This document shows, piece after piece, positions 23,560 through 32,536 of a stretch of 64,000 nucleotides of DNA. The DNA is from Diphasiastrum complanatum. Its lineage: Eukaryota > Streptophyta > Lycopodiopsida > Lycopodiales > Lycopodiaceae. A program made the position numbers and the translations under genes. The stretch lies in the NCBI GenBank assembly GCA_029204225.1, contig CM055102.1:45320984-45384983 (forward strand), written 5' to 3'. Numbering within the stretch: the stretch's first letter is position 1; every line of letters begins with the position of its first letter. The notes beneath the pieces are model-generated. The model did not search any database and was not told the origin of the DNA. It saw only the letters and a list, made by a program, of their open reading frames with translations.

Positions 23560-24480
23560 ATAAAAAAACATTTTGATAGAGAAAGAGATATGGGATGTAG
23601 TCACAGGCGATGTGAGAAGACCGCCAAATGAAGTGAACATGAAAGTGTTCGACATGAAGACAAGAAGGGCGTTGACCTCCATTAATCTATCGGTGAAGTG
23701 ATGATGCGACACAAGACAAGCTTGGGATCTACTAAAAGAGCAGTTTGAACTTCAAACCCATCAAGAATTATGTTTTTGAAGTCAAAATTGAATAGTGCCT
23801 CCATCGGGAGCACATTCAAACTTATATGACCAAAATCAAGGCAATAAGGGACAAGCTGCACTCCATAGGCGAGTGCATATACGTGATGCCAAGTTGGTGC
23901 ACACCTCATTACGCGGCATTGCAGATACCTATCAAATGTTTGTGAGTGGGATGGCATCAAGAGAAAGACTACCAACCTTTGACGAGTTCACAAGGATCTT
24001 AATGCAGGAACAACAACTACGGGAAATGGTGAAAGATCGTCGTCAAAACACTGATGATCAGGCACTTGCGGCACTCTAAAAACAAGGCAAGGGCAAGGGC
24101 AAGAAAAAGACTAAACATTAATATGCCAAGGGTGATGAGGAAGAAAGATCATCCAACAGGACCAAGAAGAAAAACAAATGCTTCTATTGCAACAAGAAAG
24201 GCCATTGGAAGAGTGAATGATGAAATTTTTTGGCAAAGTCAAGCAAGGAGAAACCAAAGCAAGCAGGTAACCTTGTCGATAAAGGTGAAGTGAAGACTCT
24301 AGCAACTTTATATTAGCATTGTCATCGAATCAAGAGGATCAAGCTCGGTACATTGACTCGGTAGCCTCCAAACATATGATAGGTAATACAGATTGGTTCA
24401 ATAGCTTAATGGAACATATGTTTCATAGGCAAATGGTGACATTTACAAGATCAAGCGGATAGGCAATGTTTTCATCCAAT
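23560..24480 (+). pseudogene. copia Gag, zinc knuckle and protease remnants
   Basis: In mixed frames: EKEIWDVVTGDVRRPPNEV, INLSVK, LRGIADTYQMFVSGM, LPTFDEFTRILMQEQQLREM (UBN2-type Gag), a Lys/Gly-rich stretch, then the zinc knuckle CFYCNKKGHWKSE and a protease-like IDSVASKHMIGN. The longest clean piece is 23795-24079. Several stops separate the parts. The equivalent minus-strand copy at 39131-40339 shows the same motifs and fewer differences in IEKEIWDVV...KAFDRKMRRAL. Confidence 0.82.
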
Positions 24481-24735
24481 ACCTATGAAAAATATCATCT
24501 AGATTAGTTTAGCCAAGTTGAGTTTATTTGGCAATTTTGAGGCCAATATGCATTTTTATCTCAGAGATAGACTTTATAAAGCTAATAAGGCCTAAGAATA
24601 GTGGATTTACTACTTTTAGCAACTTAGGCAAGTTGATAAGGTCGAATTAGGACCTACTCTAATTGGTTGAAAGAGGTACATGGTAAGAAGCAAACTATAG
24701 TTTTTTTATCCACAACATAAGTAGGATATAAGACA

Positions 24736-24963
24736 ATGTGTAGTGTAACACCAGAAGTCATTTGGTTGAGGCTAATCCTAGATGAGAATCCAGTGTTTCA
24801 CATAAGAACCAAACACATCGAGATTCACTATCACTTTATACATGAGAGACTGCTAAGTACAGAAATAAATATTGTTCATTGTAGCATAGATGAACAATTA
24901 GCTGACATTTTCACTAAGCCACTCATTAGACAGAAGTTTGATAAGTTTAGATCAAAACTTTGA
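24736..24963 (+). pseudogene. copia RNase H C-terminal tail
   Basis: A 75-residue frame: EVIWLRLILDENPVFHIRTKHIEIHYHFIHERLLS..., INIVHCSIDEQLADIFTKPL. KHIxIxYHFI and ADIFTKPL are the classic end of copia Pol. Pol usually has more than 1000 residues, so only the last few percent remain. Confidence 0.9.
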
Positions 24964-25132
24964 TATTTGAAATTTGTTCACTTTGATGCTATGTACATGA
25001 GTGTATGCAAAGTAGATTCTAGTTCTAAGGAGAGAGTTAGAATAGAAGTATAACTAATGTGTTCTTGTACTATGGGTCCAATCAGTGGATTAGGACTAGT
25101 TGGCCTCACCATGAGGTAAGTCAACGGGACAC

Positions 25133-25419
25133 ACATCTCGTCAACGACAACCTAGGCCATGCATGGGTTTCCAAAGAAGAAACTATATGTTTAGTGGACC
25201 TTGTTTTTTTTTAAAATACATTTGTTATGTGAGCTTGGAGTGGGAGAGTGCTTTCTATGTGGATGTTCTTGTGTTTCATGATCTGCGATTTTGTTTAGAA
25301 TGAATTTGAACTCTTACTAAAATGTAATCAATCAGTTTATAAGGTCACAATGCCTTTCACTTTTGGTTGAATATTTTAGATTGGTTAGCTAATATAAGCA
25401 ATTTTTCATTTCAGGTAGT
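25133..25419. other. gene-free stretch after copia copy A
   Basis: AT-rich sequence with no coding frame, repeat or element end that I can support. Confidence 0.5.
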
Positions 25420-26185
25420 CAATAATGGTTGAAGATAACACAAGTGTTGAGGGAACATTATCCATGCTGACCTATTTGTAGATTTTCCAACAGTTGGGTG
25501 CGACACTTAATGAAATGAACATTCAGAATAATCTACGGGATCAACAAATGGAAGTGTTGTTGAATCAAGTTAAGACATTGTCTTCACCGAATTCGGGATT
25601 TTAGCCAAAACCACGTTCAGGAGAGAAGAAAGAGAAAAGGCCTAAGGTAATAGAGGATTGGTTGACCAAATGAATCAGTTATTTCAGTCTACACAAAATT
25701 TTTGAAGAGGTTTGTTTTTGTGGAAAGTGTTTGTTGTGATGGGCAGGACTTGCAATCGAAACCTACAACATGGAAAAAAATTTAGAAGTTTTCAAAAAAT
25801 ATTTTGTGGTTGTGGACGATTCAGATTATTACCGTAGATCCATAAATTGCAAGATGATGACAAAGAGTTTAGACTCTTATCTCCAAGAGTTCATGGATTT
25901 ATGGACCAAAATTCATCATTCGATTCAAAACTAGCTCTCTAGCAATTTATCCTAGGTTTGACAGCAGATTATTAGAACGAATGTAACATAAACGCGCTTC
26001 AGGCTTTTGATGACGTCGTACAAGTCATGACAACTTATGATTCCATAGTAGTGGCATCCATTGGCAATTTCAGGCTAATCCATTAGTGCCCAAACCAGAA
26101 AAAATAAAAGAACGAGTTTGTGAAAAAACACAAGTCAAATATTTTGACAACCTTGAGAAAATGGCAGCAGAAGCTAAACAAAAAA
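25420..26185 (+). pseudogene. gypsy Gag remnant
   Basis: Stop-interrupted frames read MVEDNTSVEGTLSML, NEMNIQNNLRDQQMEVLLNQ, VIEDWLTK, NLEVFKKYFVVVDDSDYYRR, DSYLQEFMDLWTKIHHS: a Gag leader and capsid-like region. The last 270 bp (25915-26185) are about 97% identical by eye to 40571-40840, where the same gypsy family continues into zinc knuckle and protease. Here the sequence instead passes into the ORF at 26186. Confidence 0.68.
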
Positions 26186-26857
26186 ACAGAGCCCGCTGAA
26201 TCACTTGCAGGAATATTAGACGTGATTCACTCTGATGTTGGAAAGCTGCAATACAGAGGAAGAAGTCTAAAGGAACTTGCAGATTGTGGTATCTATTTTT
26301 ATGAATCTTTATATACGCCACAAACATATGGAGGTTTTGGCAAGCTCGAAGCAATTCCATTGTCCAGTTTTCAAAGTGATGAGTGGCCTACTCCTGACAG
26401 TATTGTTTTTGAATCCTTGAGATGCAAGCTACTCATTGATATTAGAAATGCTATAAAGATAAGCACAGGCTCGAAAATTGTTCACCTAAGTTGGTTTATC
26501 TTATTACATATATTTGTTGATTTTTTCCCTAGTGCTAGTGTTCGTAGGACACCAACTTTATTTGTTTGCAAGGATTTATCAGACGAGACTTTGTCAGATC
26601 TCATGGATCAAGGCTGGGATAGTAAAACAAATAATGACATAGAATGCAGGATTAAAAAGTCTTCAATGATCTTTCGTTATCATATAAAAAAACAAATGCT
26701 CAGTCTCACATTTAGCTACCAAAGATACAAGAAAATTGAAGGTACATGGCTACCACTGGATCAAGACTTTGAACTAAATGGTCACACAAATCGAATGAAG
26801 ATAAGCATTATCTACAATGAGGAATATTTGACTATGGTTGAGGTGGAAGAGCATTAG
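26186..26857 (+). CDS. unrecognised ORF joined to gypsy Gag remnant
   Basis: An open frame of about 220 codons (245 counting the Gag-derived start at 26120). It includes LAGILDVIHSDVGKLQYRG, ELADCGIYFYESLYTPQTYG, LSSFQSDEWPTPDSIVFESL, a hydrophobic stretch WFILLHIFVDFF, and EGTWLPLDQDFELNGHTNRM near the end. I do not recognise a family. The start codon lies in sequence copied from a retrotransposon, so the frame may be a chimera or a piece of a captured gene. Long openness in AT-rich DNA suggests past coding use. Confidence 0.45.
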   Translation, partial: TEPAESLAGILDVIHSDVGKLQYRGRSLKELADCGIYFYESLYTPQTYGGFGKLEAIPLSSFQSDEWPTPDSIVFESLRCKLLIDIRNAIKISTGSKIVHLSWFILLHIFVDFFPSASVRRTPTLFVCKDLSDETLSDLMDQGWDSKTNNDIECRIKKSSMIFRYHIKKQMLSLTFSYQRYKKIEGTWLPLDQDFELNGHTNRMKISIIYNEEYLTMVEVEEH

Positions 26858-27307
26858 AAGCTTGATTTTATCATAACAGAGCTCATGCTATTATAAACCA
26901 ATCTACCAACATATTTCAGATTTATCATCAACGGAAGACTCGTAAGTACTTTATGTTTATTGCCATTTCAAAATAGAACAAAATAATTGAAAATGTCATC
27001 ATTTACAATTGCACATTCACTAATATTTGTCATGTCACAGATGCTAAAAAGACAGGAGCTGATAACGTGCTCCAAAGATCTACCTACAACAATCACCATT
27101 GTGGGAGAACGATAGATCAAATAAACTTTAGTAAAAATCGGTGTATACACTCTTTCATTCAATAAATAAAAGCCCAAGTTGGGCATCAGTACATGTATTT
27201 TGTACTCCCAAATTCATAAAATGGAGCATTTGATATATCAACGTATATTTTTCTATGAATTCTATACATGTGCAATCTATTTCTGTTCTATGATATCTGT
27301 ATTTGTT
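26858..27307. other. gene-free stretch
   Basis: AT-rich sequence between the unrecognised ORF and the end of the protease remnant. I see no gene, repeat or element end. Confidence 0.5.
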
Positions 27308-27955
27308 CTAATTTTTATTTAGTATAATTACATCATCCTTTGCACGATCATCAACAACGGGAGGCTGAAGCCTTGCCCTAGCCAATATGCTCAGGATAAT
27401 TTCTTGTCTAAATCTGTACACCTGGCTTGATGTGTACTCAAGAAGTGTAAACTGCAAGATAGAACATTCATGTGTTAGTAATGGCTAAAAACATCAACAA
27501 AATAAAAAACTAATCATGATTCCAAAAATAAGAATAAACAGAATTTATTACCTTAGGAATACCAACATCTTTCTAAAGGTTGAACCACTCAAAAAATAAC
27601 TTTGCATTGTATAATGTGTACCACACACAACTGAATAAATCATTTTGCTGGAGTGACTCCAAAAAAATTCAGCACACAAGAAATCAATTATGAAACAGAA
27701 TGAATTAGAATGAAACAAATACATTAGAATACTGATTTCAAAATGTTGTTAAGAAAGACATAATTTACCTCCAAACTAACGATCTGCCAGTCCATGGAAT
27801 GGGGAATATATGTTGGAATATATTTACTTAAATATGGAAGGTATATATCTACATCCTTATGTGTATTTATCGCTGAGTTCATCTTGACACAAAAACCTTC
27901 AATGTTATTATCTACAGATCTCTTAAAAGAGATCAAGTTTAAACTCCAATGGTCA
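27308..27955 (-). pseudogene. Ulp1-type (C48) cysteine protease, C-terminal exons
   Basis: Three exon-like blocks on the minus strand with GT/AG borders: 27955-27769, 27656-27552 and 27451-27308. Block 1 has DHWSLNLIS, the catalytic His-Trp motif of Ulp1/SENP proteases, then KMNSAINTHKDVDIYLPYL, where the usual Asp (DSA/DSL) is Asn, and ends PHSMDWQIVSLEV. Block 2 has SLQQNDLFSCVWYTLYNAKLFF, holding the Gln and Cys positions, with an in-frame TAG soon after. Block 3 ends the protein (YRFRQEIILSILARAR...). Such domains remove SUMO from proteins and are often captured by plant Mutator-like transposons. The stop and the Asp-to-Asn change indicate decay. Assignment rests on motif order and is moderate. 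Confidence 0.62.
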
Positions 27956-28004
27956 CTACAAAATAAGATTGAAATTTTTTTAGCTACAATTCTGAGATTG
28001 GTTC

Positions 28005-28526
28005 CTAGTTAGGCTTCGCAGATTTTGTGGTTTCTACCCTCCTTACTTTCTTCGCAGCTCTCTTGGGGGCTGCCTGCTTCCTAGGACGCTTGGTAGGAAG
28101 ATCAGTCCTATCTAGAGGAACATGTCTGGGAGCAGCAGGCTGAGATACGTGTAACTTGCAAAATCTCTCCCTCATTATCATCAGTAGTTGAAAGTCCTTG
28201 GGCATTATGGTGACTCTCTTGGAATGAATTGCAAGCAAAAATGAATCTTCAAAAAAAAAGGTTCATATAGTCTTCAGTAGCTTCCTGAAGGAACTGAAGA
28301 GCAGTGGGTGTGAATCTAACGAGCTGTCCGAGATCATTTATAATTATGTTTTGGACGGCACAGTAGAATGGAGCTCTGGGAATCAATAGAGCGGTTGATT
28401 TCTGATACTTACATATTTTAAAGAGCCACCTGCTGCGGTTGCGCGTTCTAGGTCTAGCGGGAGGTGTAATGGCAATCGTGCGAACTGAGGACGAGAATCC
28501 CACCTTGTCTGCTTTCTCCTATCCAT
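28005..28526 (-). pseudogene. centromeric-histone-H3-like fold with basic C-terminal tail, frameshifted
   Basis: ATG at 28526 gives MDRRKQTR, reminiscent of the H3 start. After a shift near 28500 the frame reads KYQKSTALLIPRAPF (alpha-N/alpha-1), RFTPTALQFLQEATEDYMNLFF (alpha-2), then, after a second shift at an A9 run (28251-28259), EDSFLLAIHSKRVTIMPKDF (alpha-3). LLIPxxPF, TPxALxxLQEATEDY and a loop 1 about one residue longer than canonical H3 favour CENH3 over H3. Unusually, about 45 residues follow the fold, rich in Lys/Arg/Pro/Ala (KRPRKQAAPKRAAKKVRR), like a histone tail at the wrong end. There is no intron in the fold, which suggests a retrocopy or a captured fragment. A Ulp1 remnant follows downstream on the same strand. 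Confidence 0.72.
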
Positions 28527-28541
28527 GGAAGTGTACTAGGG

Positions 28542-29321
28542 GATATCGCACTTGTGCGTGATGACTAGTTAGAGCAGGGAAGGATTATGAAGCCCTCGTA
28601 GAGGACCGATATGTATGGAAAGAAGTTACGATATATCGGACTTGTGCGAGCCGAATATCAGAGAGATAGATTAGTATAGAAGAGAGGCGCACAAGTCTGA
28701 TATGAGGAGACACGTAGGCAAATGTATCAGACTTGTGCGCATGGAAGGCAGTAGGCAGAATATCGATTGTGAAGGAGGCGCACAAGTGCGATATGCGGAG
28801 CAAAAAAAAAAAAGTGAAAAAAATTCATCGAAGTTTGTGATTTTACATTGCGGTTTGCACGTGTGAAAGAACGTCCCGTCACACATGTGGAATTTGTACG
28901 GTCAAATGCGAGAGCGACACGTGTTAGGTTGTCAGTTTACACGTGTGAAATTTGTACGGGCAAATGCGAGAGTGACACATGTTGTCGAACAAATGAATGA
29001 ACACGAGACACATGTACTGGTGTCATTTCACACGTGTCTAGGTGTCACCTCACACGTGCCAGTGCTTGCAGTCCAATTAGAAGTAAACATGTGTCCATTG
29101 ACCGTTGACCACACATGTGAAAAGACACGAAACCTGATTAATTTTTTACTTTTTTTTTTCTCGAATCTTGTGCGCATGCATTGTTGTCCATTTTTTGCAA
29201 CGATACCTACTTGCGCACAAGTGCAATATTCAGTAGCTACCTGTCGTACATATCTCTCTTGTGCACGATCTTTAGAGTTTGTTTTGTTTTGTTTGTTCTC
29301 CCTCGCGCACAAGTGAAATAT
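28542..29321. promoter_or_regulatory. bidirectional intergenic motif array
   Basis: Nine copies of a GCGCACAAGTSYGATAT-like motif lie in both orientations in two groups: 28542-28558, 28633-28648, 28685-28701, 28722-28738, 28775-28791, and 29165-29175, 29213-29230, 29252-29268, 29304-29321. Between the groups (28858-29117) are about ten CACGTG/CACATG boxes, including a 60-bp tandem phrase (AATTTGTACGG, CAAATGCGAGAG, GACACRTGTT). The outermost motifs lie 16 bp and 13 bp from the start codons of the leftward histone-like frame and the rightward unknown gene. This is most simply a shared promoter region. Confidence 0.6.
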
Positions 29322-29334
29322 CTACATTATTTTC

Positions 29335-30801
29335 ATGGCCTCTTCCTCAGGGTCTTCACGAGATTCAGGCCTGAGTTCATTTTTTTACTGAATTTGGGAT
29401 TACTGAAAATCTAGACTACTTCCACAGCCTATTCAGGCCATATTTACATGTTTTCAAGACTGCACAACCAAATTCTGACGTATTTTATGAACATTATGTT
29501 AGATTCAGAGATATACTTAGTAAGCCTGTTATCTCCATAGGTTCACTCCAGTACATGCATTATACTGATCTTGTTCATTTCTTCCCAGCTTTTAGACATA
29601 GACTAGATAGAATGTTCACCAAATTGTTTGATCTTTTCAAAAGCAGTTCAATGTGACCTTATTGCAACAAGAAATGTCGATTGGTTGAATATCAGAGTGG
29701 TTTTGTACTTTTCCTGTTAGTTCAGATCCTAGATGATGAAAAAGTTTTTGTTGTTGACCATCCTATGGCATCATCCTCTGTTTAGTTAGCTATTAAGGAT
29801 ATCAGTCACTTCCTTATCGACACCCCTGATAAGGAAAGTGACTTTATTGATGTAAATACTGATGTTCTCCAGAATTCTTTTATTGACCAAAATACATCTG
29901 CTGATGAATCGATCCCTATAAAGGAGTCTAAATGTCTTTTCAATTTGCATGTATATTATGTAAATGAAGATGAGGTTCTATGTTTATTATCCGGCACAAT
30001 TTTCGAATTCTCTGACTTTGTAGATTTTGAAACAGATGACCTTGTTGTTGGAATTGATTTTGATGATGAGGAGGGACTTATAATCGGTGAAAAATGTCTG
30101 ACTAAGACTTTATCATATATTGTTGAGGATGGGCGAGACAGACCATCCGATGAAAAATTCACGGCATTTCAATCCCAGATGGGCTTCCCTCGTCCATCAT
30201 TAATGCATTTCACTGATGATTCCACTTCAGTACGTGGTCATTATATTGATCATCCTGATCTGGTTGCTGCTGATGATGAAGAATGTGTAAGTGTTCAAAA
30301 TTCCTTGCATTAGAATGTTTTTAACCACTGAATGTGTTTTTGCTAACATATTTCTTATTGCAGGATGCTCTCATAATTGATGATTTTGCTGCAAGACGAG
30401 GTGGTTTCAGACAACATGCATCCTCGTTCCAGAGGGATAGTGGACTTGGCCACTATCTTAGGCATTTCCTGAAGAATGAGATCTGTATTGCTCATTCCAA
30501 GCTGAGCCCAGTTGGGGAGAGTCTTATAATGGCAGTTAAAGCTTTATCATTTTGCCTAGGAGGACATAAATTTGTTAAGACAAATAAGATCATTTTTGTC
30601 AAAAGATCTTATGTTTTGAACATTCTAGGTTTTACTGATGGGAATGTTCCTTTTAGGAGCTCCCATTATTCATTGTATTCCACTTATATTGAACTTAGTG
30701 GAAATAAGGATAATGCACATCTATTAGATGCATACTCTAGTAGAGAATTTCTTCATGACAGTACTGCCATAGAATCTGACACACAAGCTGGTGATGAATA
30801 G
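29335..30801 (+). pseudogene. unrecognised two-exon gene, partly decayed
   Basis: ATG at 29335 (MASSSGSSRDSG). The reading continues FHSLFRPYLHVFKTAQPN, EHYVRFRDILSKPVISIGSLQYMHYTDLVHFFPAF with one frameshift near 29388 and stops near 29656 and 29787. It is then open: an acidic segment (FEFSDFVDFETDDLVVGIDFDDEEGL) to 30286, a clean 77-bp intron (GTAAGT...TTGCAG, 30287-30363, phase 0), and exon 2 (30364-30801) with IDDFAARRGGFRQHASSF, LMxxxA-like helices and VKRSYVLNILGFTDGN. No family recognised. The spliced intron argues for a genuine gene ancestry and against retrocopy. Its 5' end abuts the motif array. Confidence 0.55.
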
Positions 30802-31046
30802 TGGACACTTTGTATTTTGTTATAATACAATCACATTGAGTATTTATCCTCTCTTGTTCAATGAATTTGCAAGATGCGTGTCTCGTCGACTTGCCTCGTG
30901 GTGAGGCCAACTGGTCCTAATCCACTGATTGGACCCATAGTACAAGAATACATTAGTTATACTTCTATTCTAACTCTATCCCTAAAACTAGAATCTACTT
31001 TGCATACACTCATGTACATAGCATCAAAGTGAACAAATTTCAAATA

Positions 31047-31274
31047 TCAAAGTTTTGATCTAAACTTATCAAACTTCTGTCTAATGAGTGGCTTAGTGAA
31101 AATGTCAGCTAATTGTTCATCTATGCTACAATGAACAATATTTATTTCTTTACTTAGCAGTGTCTCATGTACAAAGTGATAGTGAATCTCGATGTGTTTG
31201 GTTCTTGTGTGAAACACCGGATTCTCATCTAGGATTAGCCTCAACCAAACGACTTCGACTGTTGCGCTACACAT
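31047..31274 (-). pseudogene. copia RNase H C-terminal tail, copy B
   Basis: A 75-residue frame nearly identical to the copy A tail: VVWLRLILDENPVFHTRTKH, INIVHCSIDEQLADIFTKPL. It is separated from the Gag part of the same copy by the 7.8-kb inserted element. Confidence 0.9.
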
Positions 31275-31365
31275 TGTCTTATACCCTACTTATGTTGTGG
31301 ATAAAACAACTATAGTTTGCTTCTTACCATGTACATCTTTTAACCAATTAGACTAGGTCCAAATT

Positions 31366-32536
31366 TCCTGACAGATCCCTTGCGCCAGAGGATCTGTTGG
31401 TTCTTACTTTCGTTTTGGGTTCCTTTCTTACTCAGAATCATTTCTGCCTGTTACCAAGCATCATGGCATTCGTTATATGTGTTCTTGATATTACACTGCC
31501 AAACCAGGCAGAAGGGAACGGATTGACGTTGTAGTATTGTTTTTGTCCTACCTGTCAGAGGACTACTCAGGGTCGTCTCTCTTGAACGCACTTACATTCT
31601 ACATAGATGCAAGCCAAGAATGCTCATTCATAGATCAGCATGCAAACCAATGAATGTTCAATGAATTCTACAGCTACCTACTCTTAAAACGGATTGAATC
31701 AGAGCCTACAATACGTTAACACTGAGCTACACTTGCATAAATTGACAAAACAAGAAACAAGAACTGTTCTACAACATGTTAGAAGTCCAAGAATCAAGAA
31801 ACCAACCAGTCTATTGATTCTTGGACATCCCAAGAACATCAAGAACTGGACTGTAAAGAGATATGCAAGAACTACACCACAGTTCCAGCCTATTTAGTTT
31901 ACCTGAATGCTGGTTTCTACATTAATCCACAAGAAAGCAAGAAAGTTAATGCACTCTACAAAACAGCAAATCTAATCCACTCTAAATCCACAACCACACA
32001 CAATATGAATGGAAGGGCATGATCATAGGGGCATCACTCAAGAAAACCATCATGATCAAGGAGCTCAATTGATGCATCTAACTCATGGAGGCTCTTCTCA
32101 TTTCAGCATGGAGTTGATACAATACACAAAAAGCTCCTCTTCACAAAGAGAGAGTCTCTTAAATAAGCAAGAGAGCTCCTTAGGTGGCATCCTAGTGGAA
32201 TTTCTACATTTCACAAATTACAAGTGGAATATTGCTCTCCACTAGAGGTCACCATCAAAAGGTGGCTCACTCTACTTTCTTTAAGAGGGATCTACTTGCA
32301 TTTATTACATTTGCCTAGAAATACTAGTTCCTACATGGTCATTCCATCTTTCGGGATTCACCATGAGGCTTACACAATTATGGCTTGTTGTACATAACTA
32401 GCATTTCTCGGCTCTCATACTCAGCTCTCAGTCTTCATTCGTCTCGTCTTCTCAGAGACCTCCTCGGTCTAAGGTGAGGGGTGCTCTTGAGATGCTATGT
32501 CCGAGTATCTTGGGGATTCGTCAGAATCAGCCAACA
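31366..32536 (-). repeat. 3' LTR of the Gag-only element (1171 bp)
   Basis: The inner edge TGTTGGCTGA (minus strand) lies beside the polypurine tract. 32123-32536 repeats at 38717-39130; the outer 757 bp have no counterpart. The outer end reads CAGGA instead of CA next to the target duplication. Confidence 0.75.

Larger units (their letters stand above)
22656..25132 (+). mobile_element. copia internal region, copy A, decayed
   Basis: Follows the long LTR and its primer site. It has a leader (22656-23500), Gag and zinc knuckle (about 23560-24300), a protease-like stretch (24330-24480), then a jump straight to the RNase H tail (24736-24963) and 3' untranslated sequence. Integrase, RT and most of RNase H are missing. 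An inverted copy with the same deletion occurs at 30876-40339. Many stops interrupt the frames. No 3' LTR is seen. Confidence 0.85.

Noticed and set aside
28885-29316. 143-codon plus-strand frame across the motif array
   Set aside because: It overlaps the intergenic motif array, has no signature, and the opposite strand is open too.
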